The notes: generated by a model not told the origin, from the letters alone. A DNA stretch of 64,000 nucleotides from Lysinibacillus alkalisoli (GCF_014643595.1 NZ_BMJT01000007.1:124001-188000); one strand, 5' to 3'. Numbered from the stretch's first letter, positions 54,145-63,498 are shown. Numbers and translations are program-made.

Positions 54145-54936
54145 TCACTTTAATGTAATACGTTCAATCGCAAGATGACCTTGTGCTAGCCAATCTTCCG
54201 CGATAGCGCGAAAAATAGGGACTGAGCCTGTAGCAAAGAATTGATGTGTCGAAGCTTGCGTCGCTAGCTCACCACGATAACGTAATAAACCTTCCACCTC
54301 TTTAGCAGTTTCTTCTGCAGAAGAAAGTACAGTTACTTCAGGTCCAACAGCTTCTTCAATATAGTTTTGTAAAATAGGATAATGTGTACAACCTAAAATA
54401 ACTGTATCAAAAGATTGTTGTTGCAATGGCTTTAAACCTTCTTGTATTAATTTCCTGGCAAATTCACCCTTATACTCGCCACTTTCAACTAATGGCACAA
54501 ATGTGGGACAAGCAAGGGGGACGATATGAGTGGACGAATAGAGAGAAGCTAATGCCTCTTCATAAGCGCCACTCTCAATTGTACCTTTAGTAGCTAAAAC
54601 CGCTACTTCATGCCGTTTTGTCTCTTTGATAGCGGCACGAGCACCTGCGTTTACCACACCTATAACAGGCACAGAAAAATATTTTTGCAAACTATTTAAA
54701 GCTACAGCTGTAGCTGTATTACAAGCAATTACTAATAATTTTATACCTTTTTTCTCTAATGCTTTCGCCATTTGCCATGTAAAGTTGCGCACTTCATGAC
54801 GTGGTCTCGGTCCATATGGACATCTTGCTGTATCACCAATATAATAAATTGTTTCATTTGGTAATAACGTCATAATTTGTTTAGCTACGGTTAAACCGCC
54901 AACTCCTGAGTCTATTACGCCTATTGGGGCATTCAT
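54145..54936 (-). CDS. murI: Glutamate racemase
   Basis: A 263-residue cofactor-independent racemase making D-glutamate for peptidoglycan. Both catalytic cysteines are visible: VIACNTATAVALNSL (about 70-84) and VILGCTHYPIL (about 181-191). The N-terminal GVIDSGVGGLTVAKQI and DTARCPYGPR are conserved. Named racE in B. subtilis at the same locus. In B. subtilis gerE and ysmB separate it from the thioesterase gene; neither is here. Confidence 0.96.
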   Translation of the reverse strand: MNAPIGVIDSGVGGLTVAKQIMTLLPNETIYYIGDTARCPYGPRPRHEVRNFTWQMAKALEKKGIKLLVIACNTATAVALNSLQKYFSVPVIGVVNAGARAAIKETKRHEVAVLATKGTIESGAYEEALASLYSSTHIVPLACPTFVPLVESGEYKGEFARKLIQEGLKPLQQQSFDTVILGCTHYPILQNYIEEAVGPEVTVLSSAEETAKEVEGLLRYRGELATQASTHQFFATGSVPIFRAIAEDWLAQGHLAIERITLK

Positions 54937-55020
54937 ATATTCCGCCTCTATCCTGTATACTATTGCTATTTTCGTTTAAAACGAATAATAACAAAATTTT
55001 ATGCTATATCACAGGTAGCG

Positions 55021-55473
55021 TCAAATATTTTCCTTAGTTAACACTTGATATTGCGCTTCATCCCACTTCACAGCCTTACCTGTTTTACGACTAATTTGTA
55101 CTAAAGCACCCCTACCGACAAATGTAACGTCGCCTTTCTGATTCACAGCCATATAATGAAGGTCAACAGAACTGTTTCCGACATGCTGTGGTTGTACGTA
55201 TAGTTTCAATACATCATCATAAAACATTTGTTGTAAGAAATCACACTGTAAATCTGCAACCACAACGAATGTTTCACTTGTTAACAGTGCTGATGGTTGT
55301 AATAATTGGTGGTCAATTAAATAATCCATGCGTGCTAATTCCATAAATTTGAATGCTCCTGTATTATTTAGGTGACCAAATGCATCTAAATCACTAAATA
55401 CAATGCGAATCTCTTTGTAATAATGGAATTGCTGCTTCCACTCATCCCAATTTGTAATATAACTTTCTTTCAT
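55021..55473 (-). CDS. ysmA: Acyl-CoA thioesterase, hotdog fold (YsmA-like)
   Basis: A 150-residue 4-hydroxybenzoyl-CoA-thioesterase-type hotdog protein. The active-site segment FSDLDAFGHLNNTGAFKFMELARMDYL (about 26-52) contains the Asp-x-x-GH-x-NN signature. In B. subtilis a protein of this kind (YsmA) sits between sdhB and gerE, and the gene here lies on the same side of murI, so the symbol is positional. Substrate unknown. RBS AAGGAGGGG. Confidence 0.82.
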   Translation of the reverse strand: MKESYITNWDEWKQQFHYYKEIRIVFSDLDAFGHLNNTGAFKFMELARMDYLIDHQLLQPSALLTSETFVVVADLQCDFLQQMFYDDVLKLYVQPQHVGNSSVDLHYMAVNQKGDVTFVGRGALVQISRKTGKAVKWDEAQYQVLTKENI

Positions 55474-55611
55474 ACTAACCCCTCCTTAAACACCCTCATT
55501 ATAACATTACTACATGTAAATTATAGTTGATATCTGTAAATTTATGCGCTTATACGAGATTATTGTTAGAAGCGATGTATCTATAATACATTTATAGAGT
55601 AATAAAATAAA

Positions 55612-55639
55612 AAGCACCACTGAAGTTTTCCAATGGCAC
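55612..55639 (-). terminator. Terminator of the acyl-CoA operon
   Basis: A 10-bp stem with three G-U pairs (AGTGCCATTG / CAGTGGTGCT on the minus strand) and an 8-nt loop, followed by TTTTTATTTTATT on the minus strand. Confidence 0.72.
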
Positions 55640-55663
55640 TTGCTGTTATTTCATTGTTCTGTT

Positions 55664-56710
55664 CTACGGTACTAGAGCATATGCATGTTGTATCATATTT
55701 GCCACTAACTGATCAAAATGCTGAAAACGATTGTCTGTAGTTTGTCCCTTTGCATAACGATAATAAATTTGTTGACCAATGACAGCTAATTTAAAGTAAG
55801 CAAATATGATATAATAATTCATATTGGCAAGGTCAAAGCCTGTTTTTGCGCTGTATCTTTGTAAAAAATCATCTCTTGTATAAAAACCCGGTAACACGGT
55901 TACAGGTGGTTTGCCTAGTGCATATTTTATCGCATCATGGTCATCTTGCTGCATCCAATAGGTCATAGCTACTGCCACATCTGCTAATGGGTCTCCTATT
56001 GTTGACATCTCCCAATCAAATAGCCCTACCATCTTTGAACAATCTGAGGTAAACATCGCATTATTTACCTTATAGTCATAATGAATAATAGTTGCTGCTT
56101 GTGGTGTAGGCGTATGCTGCTCTAAATAACGCATAATAGTCTCTACACCTTGAATATCTGCTGTTTTCGCACGTTGGTACCTACTAATCCAACCTTTTAC
56201 TTGCCTTGCCATAAAGCCTTGTGGCTGGGCTATCGTTAATAATTTGTTTGTTGGTGGGATTTGGTGTAAATCAACTAAACCGTCTACCATTGCTTGTGAA
56301 ATTGATTGTCCTAATGTTGGCTCATACGGTAGTGTTTTTGGCCATGTCGTATCCAATACCATGCCTTTTTTTCGTTCCATAATAAAAAATGGAGCACCAA
56401 TCCAGTGTTCATCTACTGTAGTGGCATAAACTTGAGGCGCGGCCGTAAACATAGAGCCGATTTCTTGCAAGAAGAAGGATTCCCTTTGCATATCATGTGC
56501 TTTTGGCGCTATAGGCCCTAATGGCGGACGACGCAACACAGCCTCCCAATCACCAATTTGTAATAAATACGTTAAATTGGAGTGGCCTGCACTAAATTGC
56601 TTAATACACAACTCACCTTGTGGCACATTCGGTATAAATGTTCGTATAAACTGCTCGACATTAGCTTGAGGTAATTGCTCTTCTCTTCTTACTTCTTTCG
56701 TTTCTGACAT
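55664..56710 (-). CDS. Aminoglycoside-phosphotransferase-fold kinase (ACAD10/11-like)
   Basis: A 348-residue kinase-fold protein. The ATP site is in FSAGHSNLTYLLQIGDWEAVLRRPP (about 39-63). The Brenner motif is IIHYDYKVNNAMF (about 210-222) and the metal Asp lies in GLFDWEMSTIGDPLADVA (about 230-247). This subgroup matches the N-terminal kinase domain of ACAD10/11, which phosphorylates 4-hydroxyacyl-CoAs so that they can enter beta-oxidation. Being in an operon with an acyl-CoA dehydrogenase, an SDR and a TetR regulator supports such a role. Confidence 0.86.
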   Translation of the reverse strand: MSETKEVRREEQLPQANVEQFIRTFIPNVPQGELCIKQFSAGHSNLTYLLQIGDWEAVLRRPPLGPIAPKAHDMQRESFFLQEIGSMFTAAPQVYATTVDEHWIGAPFFIMERKKGMVLDTTWPKTLPYEPTLGQSISQAMVDGLVDLHQIPPTNKLLTIAQPQGFMARQVKGWISRYQRAKTADIQGVETIMRYLEQHTPTPQAATIIHYDYKVNNAMFTSDCSKMVGLFDWEMSTIGDPLADVAVAMTYWMQQDDHDAIKYALGKPPVTVLPGFYTRDDFLQRYSAKTGFDLANMNYYIIFAYFKLAVIGQQIYYRYAKGQTTDNRFQHFDQLVANMIQHAYALVP

Positions 56711-56745
56711 CTTTCCACCCCTTATTGAAACGAGTGAACGTCACA

Positions 56746-57312
56746 TTAGCTGTCATTACTAATCCCATTTAAAATAATTTCCACATAGCTATCCACTAGT
56801 GCTAGAGGTGTTATTTCGCCTTGAGGATTAAACCAATTATAACTATAATTACTAATACCTAAAATAGCGAATGTTATTGTATCAGCTCGTAATGTTTGTT
56901 TCAACTCTTTATTTTCAATCCCTTGTTGAATTAAGTGCTCGATATTTAAACGAAAAGCATTGCGTTTCGCTTTTATTTTCTCCCCGTTTTCTGCCACTAA
57001 GTGACGTATTTCTTTTAAAAAGATTTGTGCGCTCTTTCCTTGGCGCTCAATATCAAAGATTAATAGGCCAATGATCGCTTTAATTTTTTCTTTAACAGAT
57101 AATTGTTGTGTTAAAATTGTAGTTTGTCGTTGTAATAAATCATCAATGTACGCGAGATGGATCTCCATTAATAAAGCTTCTTTTGAGTCGAAATAATAAT
57201 AGAAAGTACCTTTTGTCACATGTAATGCATCTACAATATGTTGCACAGACGTTTCTGTAAAACCATTTCGTTCAAAGAGCTCAATACTTTTTGTAATAAT
57301 TTTTGTTTTCAC
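56746..57312 (-). CDS. TetR-family regulator of the acyl-CoA operon (FadR-like)
   Basis: A 188-residue regulator with the N-terminal HTH SIELFERNGFTETSVQHIVDALHVTKGTFYYYFDSKEALL (about 8-47) and a helical C-terminal domain. It resembles the FadR type of Bacillales, which leaves DNA on binding long-chain acyl-CoA. It is the third gene of the operon and begins with GTG. The palindrome at 59362-59383 before the first gene is its likely site. Confidence 0.86.
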   Translation of the reverse strand: MKTKIITKSIELFERNGFTETSVQHIVDALHVTKGTFYYYFDSKEALLMEIHLAYIDDLLQRQTTILTQQLSVKEKIKAIIGLLIFDIERQGKSAQIFLKEIRHLVAENGEKIKAKRNAFRLNIEHLIQQGIENKELKQTLRADTITFAILGISNYSYNWFNPQGEITPLALVDSYVEIILNGISNDS

Positions 57313-57353
57313 ATTAATCCTCTATTCTGTATATGTTCTTTTCACTTTATCAT

Positions 57354-58124
57354 TTACAGAGCACTTGCACCACCATCAACAGGTAGGATAACACCTGTAA
57401 TATAATCTGCAGCTGAAGAAGCTAAAAAAATGGCTGCGCCTTTTAAGTCTTCATCACTCCCTAATTTACCAAGAGGTGTTACCTGCATAATATATTCCTG
57501 ACCATGTTTAATTAATACTTGCGACATTTTAGTGGGGAAGAAACCTGGTGCTAGTGCATTAACACAAATATTATATTGTCCCCATTTAACAGCTAAATCT
57601 TTTGTAAATGTAATGATGGCACCTTTACTAGTGTTATAGCCCACCGTTTGCATAAATGCCGGTGTACCACCAAATCCTGCAATAGAGGCAATATTAATAA
57701 TTTTGCCTTGTTTAGCTTGAATCATATGTTGTCCAACTGCTTTAGACATCAAAAATGTACCTGTCACATTCACATCCATCACTTTTTGCCAGGCTGAGAG
57801 AGGCATATCCTCGGCTGGTGTTGCCCAAGAAGCACCACTATTATTAATTAAAATATCTATTTTACCAAATTGACGCATAACTTCTGTCACAAATTGCGTA
57901 ATCTGTTCTTCATCTGTGACATCGCATTGTGCCCCGTATGCTTGAATACCATATTGTTGCGTTAAACGTTGTGCCATTTCTTCACAAGCACTGCCATCAC
58001 GCGAGCAAATTGCGATATTAGCTCCTGCCTCCGCATAAGCTGTTGCCATTTGAGCCCCTAAGCCTCTACTTCCACCTGTAATAATTGCGACTCGATTAGT
58101 TAATGAAAATAGAGATTGTATCAT
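57354..58124 (-). CDS. Short-chain dehydrogenase/reductase
   Basis: A 256-residue NAD(P)-dependent SDR. Cofactor motif TGGSRGLGAQMA (about 17-28), NNSGASWA (about 94-101), catalytic Ser/Tyr/Lys in IASIAGFGG and YNTSKGAII (about 146-182), and the C-terminal GVILPVDGGASAL are typical of 3-oxoacyl reductases. It starts on the base after the acyl-CoA dehydrogenase stop. It may act on 3-hydroxyacyl-CoA produced in this pathway. Confidence 0.9.
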   Translation of the reverse strand: MIQSLFSLTNRVAIITGGSRGLGAQMATAYAEAGANIAICSRDGSACEEMAQRLTQQYGIQAYGAQCDVTDEEQITQFVTEVMRQFGKIDILINNSGASWATPAEDMPLSAWQKVMDVNVTGTFLMSKAVGQHMIQAKQGKIINIASIAGFGGTPAFMQTVGYNTSKGAIITFTKDLAVKWGQYNICVNALAPGFFPTKMSQVLIKHGQEYIMQVTPLGKLGSDEDLKGAAIFLASSAADYITGVILPVDGGASAL

Positions 58125-59345
58125 TTAGAATACCTCCTTATTTTGTAACTGTTTTATTAATAATCTTGCAATTTGTCGACTATGGACTTCGTCTGGACCG
58201 TCTGCAATACGTAAAGTGCGTGCATTAGCATAATGGTGAGCTAATATAAAGTCATCACTCACCCCTGCACCACCAAAGGCCTGAATAGCACGGTCGATTA
58301 CTTTTTGTGCCATGCGTGGTGCGACTACTTTAATCATTGCGATTTCTGTCTTGGCTGCTTTATTGCCAACGGTATCCATCATATAAGCCGCTTTTAATGT
58401 TAATAAACGCGCTTGTTCAATTTCCATTTTAGCATCTGCTAGCCATTGTTGAATTACACCATGCTCTGCAATAGGTTGACCAAATGTCTCACGCGATGCT
58501 GTACGTTTAATCATTAGCTCTAAAGCACGCTGGGCTGAACCTATTAAACGCATACAATGGTGAATACGACCTGGACCTAGTCTACCTTGGGCTATAGCAA
58601 AACCCTTTCCTTCTCCCCATAACATATGGCTAGCTGGCACTCTAACATTGATTAGTTCCACCTCAGCATGACCATGTGGTGCGCTATCATAACCAAATAC
58701 AGGGAGCATTCTTTTAATGGTCACCCCTTTTGTATCCATTGGTACTAGTATCATAGATTGTTGTTCGTATTTAGACGCTTGCTTTGTATTTCTCCCCATA
58801 AAAATCATAAGTTGACATCTTGGATCACCCGCTCCTGATGTCCACCACTTTGTGCCATTTAAAACATATTCATCACCATCACGTATAATGGTTGATTCAA
58901 TATTAGTAGCATCGCTTGACGCTACAGCTGGTTCTGTCATGCCAAAACATGAACGAATCTCGCCATTCAGTAATGGCTTTAGCCACTTTTCTTTTTGCTC
59001 TGCCGTCCCATATTTGATGAGTACCTCCATATTTCCTGTATCTGGTGCATTACAATTAAATACTTCTGGGGCAATAAGCGACCGTCCCATAATTTCACAG
59101 AGCGGAGCATATTGTAAATTTGATAAACCTGCTCCATATATTTGATCAGGTATGAATAAATTCCAAAGTCCTTGTGCTTTTGCTCGTTCTTTTAATTCTT
59201 CTATAATAGGCGGTACCGTAGCAAAACGACTAGTTTGATGAAGTTGTTCTTCATATAGCTTTTCGTTAGGGTAAATATATGTCTCCATAAACTGCGTTAA
59301 TTCCCCTTGTAACTCTTGTACTTTTCTATCGTATGAAAAATCCAT
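58125..59345 (-). CDS. Acyl-CoA dehydrogenase (ACAD11-like)
   Basis: A 406-residue FAD flavoenzyme. [19 protein letters not shown] (about 145-163, flavin and substrate loop), [13 protein letters not shown] (about 175-187), [15 protein letters not shown]-like segment [19 protein letters not shown] (about 287-305), and [13 protein letters not shown] (about 361-373) are conserved. The last motif and operon context with an APH-fold kinase recall the two-domain ACAD10/11 enzymes, here as separate genes. It is the first gene of the operon, with RBS AAGGGGGATGG. Confidence 0.93.
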   Translation of the reverse strand: MDFSYDRKVQELQGELTQFMETYIYPNEKLYEEQLHQTSRFATVPPIIEELKERAKAQGLWNLFIPDQIYGAGLSNLQYAPLCEIMGRSLIAPEVFNCNAPDTGNMEVLIKYGTAEQKEKWLKPLLNGEIRSCFGMTEPAVASSDATNIESTIIRDGDEYVLNGTKWWTSGAGDPRCQLMIFMGRNTKQASKYEQQSMILVPMDTKGVTIKRMLPVFGYDSAPHGHAEVELINVRVPASHMLWGEGKGFAIAQGRLGPGRIHHCMRLIGSAQRALELMIKRTASRETFGQPIAEHGVIQQWLADAKMEIEQARLLTLKAAYMMDTVGNKAAKTEIAMIKVVAPRMAQKVIDRAIQAFGGAGVSDDFILAHHYANARTLRIADGPDEVHSRQIARLLIKQLQNKEVF

Positions 59346-59361
59346 TTTCCATCCCCCTTTT

Positions 59362-59420
59362 ACATACCTACCAGTCGGTATGTTTATTTCTTATTGTAAC
59401 AAATCACATTGAAATTGCAA
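59362..59420 (-). promoter_or_regulatory. Promoter and TetR/FadR-type operator of the acyl-CoA operon
   Basis: On the minus strand -35 TTGCAA (59415-59420), a 16-bp spacer and -10 TACAAT (59393-59398). Just downstream, ACATACC-N8-GGTATGT (59362-59383) is a 22-bp palindrome matching at 9 of 11 pairs. It covers the start of transcription, so bound repressor would block initiation. Confidence 0.72.
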
Positions 59421-59444
59421 ACTTCTTCTCGAAAAAACAAAAAA

Positions 59445-59471
59445 TCCTGCTAACATGTATCGTTAGCAGGA
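59445..59471 (-). terminator. Terminator of the sdhCAB operon
   Basis: A perfect 10-bp stem (TCCTGCTAAC / GTTAGCAGGA) with a 7-nt loop, followed on the minus strand by TTTTTTGTTTTTTC. Confidence 0.88.
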
Positions 59472-59481
59472 ATTATTTTAT

Positions 59482-60261
59482 TTAGTCTACCATATGGTCT
59501 GAACCGAAGAAGTTTTTAAACATCTGTACAGTTGCAGCACGGTTTAAAGACGCGATAGAAGTTGTTAGCGGAATACCTTTTGGACAAGCTTGTACGCAGT
59601 TTTGTGAGTTACCACAGTTTGCTAAGCCACCATCACCCATGATTGCTTCTAAACGCTCATCTTTATTCATTGCACCTGTTGGGTGCGTATTAAATAGACG
59701 CACTTGTGATAATGGTGCTGGTCCAATAAATGATGCCTTTTCCGACACATTTGGACAAGCTTCCATACATACGCCACAAGTCATGCATTTTGATAATTCA
59801 TAAGCCCATTGACGTTTACGCTCAGGCATACGTGGACCTTCACCTAAATCATAAGTACCATCAATTGGAACCCATGCTTTTACTTTTTTAAGCGCATTAA
59901 ACATACGGCTACGGTCTACTTGTAAGTCACGTACAACCGGGAATGTTTTCATTGGCTCTAATTTAACAGGCTCTGTTAATTGGTCGATTAATGCTGAACA
60001 TGATTGACGAGGGCGACCGTTGATCACCATCGAACATGCGCCACATACTTCTTCCAAACAGTTCATATCCCATGCTACTGGCGATGTTTGCTTACCATCT
60101 TCAGTAACAGGATTTTTTTGGATTTCCATTAAAGCAGAAATGACGTTCATACCGTGACGGTAAGGAATGCTAAATTTCTCCCAATAACCTTCTGAATTCT
60201 GTGTATCTTGACGGAGAATCTCAATCTTTACCATGCGGCCAGTGTTTGCTGTTGTTGGCAT
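59482..60261 (-). CDS. sdhB: Succinate dehydrogenase iron-sulfur subunit
   Basis: A 259-residue subunit carrying three Fe-S clusters. [2Fe-2S] cysteines lie in CLEEVCGACSMVING and RPRQSC (about 68-93). Cysteines for the 4Fe and 3Fe clusters lie in CMTCGVCMEACP (about 158-169) and CGNSQNCVQACPKG (about 216-229). It passes electrons from SdhA to the cytochrome b subunit at the inner face of the membrane. Two nucleotides separate it from sdhA, and an RBS AGGAGATAAC precedes the ATG. Confidence 0.97.
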   Translation of the reverse strand: MPTTANTGRMVKIEILRQDTQNSEGYWEKFSIPYRHGMNVISALMEIQKNPVTEDGKQTSPVAWDMNCLEEVCGACSMVINGRPRQSCSALIDQLTEPVKLEPMKTFPVVRDLQVDRSRMFNALKKVKAWVPIDGTYDLGEGPRMPERKRQWAYELSKCMTCGVCMEACPNVSEKASFIGPAPLSQVRLFNTHPTGAMNKDERLEAIMGDGGLANCGNSQNCVQACPKGIPLTTSIASLNRAATVQMFKNFFGSDHMVD

Positions 60262-60263
60262 AA

Positions 60264-62021
60264 TTAGTTATCTCCTTTCGCACTGTAGTCGCGTTTACGT
60301 GGCGGAATCAATGATACGTCAACTTCTTCGTAAGAGATTTCTGGTTCTCCTGTTGCAGGGTTGAATTTCGCCATTGTTGTTTTTAAGAAGTCTTCATCAT
60401 TACGGTCTGGGAACTCTGGCTTATAGTGTGCGCCACGAGACTCATTACGCAATAATGCTCCTTTTGTAATAACTAAAGCAAGGTATAACATATTTTTCAA
60501 CTGACGTGTGAATTGAGCACCTTGGTTAGACCATTTTTGCGTATCGTTGATGTTGATGTTATCCCATCGTTTTAATAATGATTTAATTTCTGCATATGCT
60601 TCTTCTAAACCAGCATTATAACGTACTACTGTAGCATGCTTTGTCATTAATTCGCCAAGCTCTTTATGCAATAGGTACGCATTCTCTGTACCATTCATTT
60701 GCATAATAGCATCCCACTTACCTTGCTCTTCTTTTACGCGATTTTCGTAAATCGATTCTGGTAAGTCTTCTGCACGCTTTTTCAAATGTTTGATATAATC
60801 AACAGCTTTAGGTCCTGCTACCATACCACCATAAATTGCTGATAATAAAGAGTTTGCACCTAAACGGTTTGCACCATGTTGAGAATAATCACATTCACCT
60901 GCTGCGAATAAACCAGGGATTTCAGTCATTTGATTATAGTCTACCCATAGACCACCCATTGAATAGTGAACGGCTGGGAAAATTTTCATTGGTAACTTAC
61001 GTGGATCATCACCTACGAATTTTTCATAGATTTCAATGATACCACCTAATTTAATATCTAGTTCGTGCGGGTCTTTGTGTGAAAGGTCAAGGAATACCAT
61101 GTTTTCACCATTAACACCTAATTTTTGATTGATACATACATCGAAGATTTCACGAGTCGCAATATCACGAGGTACTAAGTTACCATACGCAGGATATTTT
61201 TCTTCTAAGAAGTACCAAGGCTTACCATCTTTATATGTCCAAACACGCCCACCTTCTCCACGAGCAGACTCAGACATTAAGCGGTTTTTATCATCACCAG
61301 GGATTGCTGTTGGGTGAATTTGAATGAACTCACCATTAGCATAAGTAGCACCTTGTTGGTAAACAATGGATGCTGCTGAGCCTGTGTTGATTACAGAGTT
61401 TGTTGATTTACCGAAGATAATTCCTGGGCCACCTGTTGCCATAATAACAGCATCAGAACGGAAGGCTTTAATGTCACTTGATTGTAAGTCTTGTGCAACA
61501 ATACCGCGACATACGCCGTCATCATCCATAACAGCACCTAAGAACTCCCAGTGTTCATATTTTGTAACTAGACCTGCAACTTCGTGTGCACGAACCTGCT
61601 CATCTAGTGCATATAATAATTGTTGACCAGTCGTTGCACCAGAGAATGCTGTACGGTGATGTAATGTACCACCGAAACGACGGAAGTCTAATAAACCTTC
61701 TGGTGTACGGTTAAACATAACACCCATACGGTCTAATAAGTGAATGATACCAGGCGCTGCTTCACACATCGCTTTAACTGGTGGTTGGTTTGCTAAGAAG
61801 TCCCCACCATATACAGTATCATCAAAGTGAATCCAAGGTGAGTCTCCTTCACCTTTAGTATTTACTGCACCATTAATTCCGCCTTGCGCACAAACAGAGT
61901 GTGAACGTTTTACGGGAACTAATGAGAATAATTCAACTTCAGTGCCTACTTCAGCTGCTTTAATCGTTGCCATTAGGCCTGCAAGACCGCCACCAACAAC
62001 AATTACTTTACTTTTCGCCAT
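60264..62021 (-). CDS. sdhA: Succinate dehydrogenase flavoprotein subunit
   Basis: A 585-residue flavoprotein that oxidises succinate to fumarate. The dinucleotide fold VVGGGLAGLMATIKAAE (about 8-24), the flavinylated His in KRSHSVCAQGGINGAV (about 38-53), the substrate site SESARGEGG, and HYSMGGLWVD (about 355-364) are all present. The length fits the Bacillus-type (non-E. coli) enzyme. Second gene of the operon, with RBS GAGGAGTGAG. Confidence 0.97.
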   Translation of the reverse strand: MAKSKVIVVGGGLAGLMATIKAAEVGTEVELFSLVPVKRSHSVCAQGGINGAVNTKGEGDSPWIHFDDTVYGGDFLANQPPVKAMCEAAPGIIHLLDRMGVMFNRTPEGLLDFRRFGGTLHHRTAFSGATTGQQLLYALDEQVRAHEVAGLVTKYEHWEFLGAVMDDDGVCRGIVAQDLQSSDIKAFRSDAVIMATGGPGIIFGKSTNSVINTGSAASIVYQQGATYANGEFIQIHPTAIPGDDKNRLMSESARGEGGRVWTYKDGKPWYFLEEKYPAYGNLVPRDIATREIFDVCINQKLGVNGENMVFLDLSHKDPHELDIKLGGIIEIYEKFVGDDPRKLPMKIFPAVHYSMGGLWVDYNQMTEIPGLFAAGECDYSQHGANRLGANSLLSAIYGGMVAGPKAVDYIKHLKKRAEDLPESIYENRVKEEQGKWDAIMQMNGTENAYLLHKELGELMTKHATVVRYNAGLEEAYAEIKSLLKRWDNININDTQKWSNQGAQFTRQLKNMLYLALVITKGALLRNESRGAHYKPEFPDRNDEDFLKTTMAKFNPATGEPEISYEEVDVSLIPPRKRDYSAKGDN

Positions 62022-62096
62022 GATTAATTCTCACTCCTCTTAATAAATTGCAATTCATTTGCGAAGCTAATTCCTATTTAAGCATTCTGATTGATA

Positions 62097-62714
62097 TTAT
62101 ACGAAAGCTAAGATTGCTGCTACACCAACAATGCTTAAAAGTACGAATACTACGCTAGTTACATAAGTAGCAATTTGTTGTGAGCGTGGAGATTGTGTAA
62201 TACCCCAGCTTACTAAGAATGCCCATAAACCGTTTGCTAAGTGGAAAGTTGCAGATAAAATACCTACAATGTAGAAGCCAAGCATTACTGGGTTTGATAC
62301 GATGTCAGCTATCATATTATAGTTAACGTCTGCATCAGCAAATGCTTTTTGGATACGCGTTTGGAAAATATGCCAAGCAATAAAGATCACTAAAAATACA
62401 CCTGTGAAGCGTTGTAATGTAAACATCCAGTTACGGAATGTACTAAAACGCTTGTTGTTTAACGTTGCTGTAAAGGCAATATATACACCGTAAAATGCGT
62501 GGAACATTAACGGAATGTAAATAATTACCCACTCCATGATGTACAATAATGCTGGCGGAACTGATTCCATTAATCCAATAGAGTTGTTGTACGCGTCTTC
62601 ACCACCAACAGCAGTGAAGTTCATTGATAAGTGGAACACCAAAAACAGACCTACAGGAATGATACCTAATAGAGAATGTAAGCGGCGCCATAAAAATTCT
62701 CGCTCTTTCGACAA
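62097..62714 (-). CDS. sdhC: Succinate dehydrogenase cytochrome b558 subunit
   Basis: A 205-residue membrane anchor with five helices, the Bacillus-type single-subunit diheme cytochrome. Haem-ligand histidines are seen in RRLHSLLGIIPVGLFLVFHLSMNF (about 10-33), LMFHAFYGVY (about 69-78), FIAWHIFQTR (about 114-123) and ATFHLANGLWAF (about 155-166). It begins with TTG preceded by AAGGGGGGTAAC. First gene of sdhCAB; yslB diverges from it, as in B. subtilis. Confidence 0.95.
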   Translation of the reverse strand: MSKEREFLWRRLHSLLGIIPVGLFLVFHLSMNFTAVGGEDAYNNSIGLMESVPPALLYIMEWVIIYIPLMFHAFYGVYIAFTATLNNKRFSTFRNWMFTLQRFTGVFLVIFIAWHIFQTRIQKAFADADVNYNMIADIVSNPVMLGFYIVGILSATFHLANGLWAFLVSWGITQSPRSQQIATYVTSVVFVLLSIVGVAAILAFV

Positions 62715-62795
62715 GACTGTTACCCCCCTTAGTACTTAAAATGACGCGACAACTCATCGTCAATTGATAAAAAAACGACGATTGATTGACTGCGT

Positions 62796-62823
62796 ATTTT
62801 AGCATGGTACAATATTATGACAA
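62796..62823 (-). promoter_or_regulatory. sdhCAB promoter
   Basis: On the minus strand -35 TTGTCA (62818-62823), a 16-bp spacer and -10 TAAAAT (62796-62801), leaving a leader of about 75 nt before sdhC. Confidence 0.65.
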
Positions 62824-62904
62824 GTTCATTGTACTCTCTCACCGCTAGGTCGTCAAGGTGACTTTCCGTTTTAAAAGAAGCTGTAAAACGACGCTTTTTA
62901 CTAC

Positions 62905-62918
62905 AAAAAGCGCTTTCA
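62905..62918. promoter_or_regulatory. Candidate cre (CcpA) site between sdhC and yslB
   Basis: TGAAAGCGCTTTTT on the minus strand matches the TGWAANCGNTNWCA-type consensus except for the last two bases. It is about 80 bp upstream of the sdh -35 and about 70 bp before yslB. Catabolite control of the TCA cycle is common in Bacilli, but the distance makes its target uncertain. Confidence 0.45.
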
Positions 62919-62989
62919 TTCTGCTTCATTCTATGATTTTCTAGACAGGTGAAGTTATAAGAAAATTCAAAAGAAAGTAGGATATACAT

Positions 62990-63406
62990 ATGGAAAACGT
63001 TTCACGCGCACAAATGCCCGCGTTTGGCTACGAAATCATAAGAGATTTCACACTATCTTCAATATTAGGGAAGAATGAATCCGATATTTTATACTGGGCA
63101 GGTAAGGAGCTAGCGCGCAAATATCCGCTTGAAACAGAAGTTGATGTGAATAGCTTTTTTGCTGAAGCTGGCTTTGGCATATTGACATTGCAAAAGGAGT
63201 TAAAAGATGGGTATATTTTCGAATTATCCAATGACCCGGCTGTCTTTAATTTTGAAAAGCGAAACTTTCGTTTAGAGGCGGGCTTTCTCGCTTGTCAAAT
63301 CGAGACGCGCCTTGGTTTCTTAACGGAATGTTATGATGAAAAAGATACAAAGCAAAAAAAAGTGACCCTAACGATAAAATGGGATGCTAAAGCTCCCGTT
63401 CGTTAA
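62990..63406 (+). CDS. yslB: YslB-like DUF2507 protein
   Basis: A 138-residue soluble protein. MPAFGYEIIRDFTLSSILGKNESDILYWAGKELARK (about 9-44) is the conserved core of the DUF2507 family, whose members have a V4R/Bet3-like fold; the function is unknown. The position directly divergent from sdhC is the same as for yslB in B. subtilis. RBS GAAAGTAGGAT. Confidence 0.9.
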   Translation: MENVSRAQMPAFGYEIIRDFTLSSILGKNESDILYWAGKELARKYPLETEVDVNSFFAEAGFGILTLQKELKDGYIFELSNDPAVFNFEKRNFRLEAGFLACQIETRLGFLTECYDEKDTKQKKVTLTIKWDAKAPVR

Positions 63407-63428
63407 CCTTTGTTACATAACAAATAAA

Positions 63429-63471
63429 GCATATAGGGACTGACAAATAATAGTCAGTCCCTCTTATATGC
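63429..63471. terminator. Bidirectional terminator after yslB
   Basis: GCATATAGGGACTGAC and GTCAGTCCC-N3-TATATGC form a long stem with one internal loop and an 8-nt tip, between the convergent yslB and chemoreceptor genes. Confidence 0.78.
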
Positions 63472-63498
63472 TTGTTGCACCTGAGTGATATCATCTTT

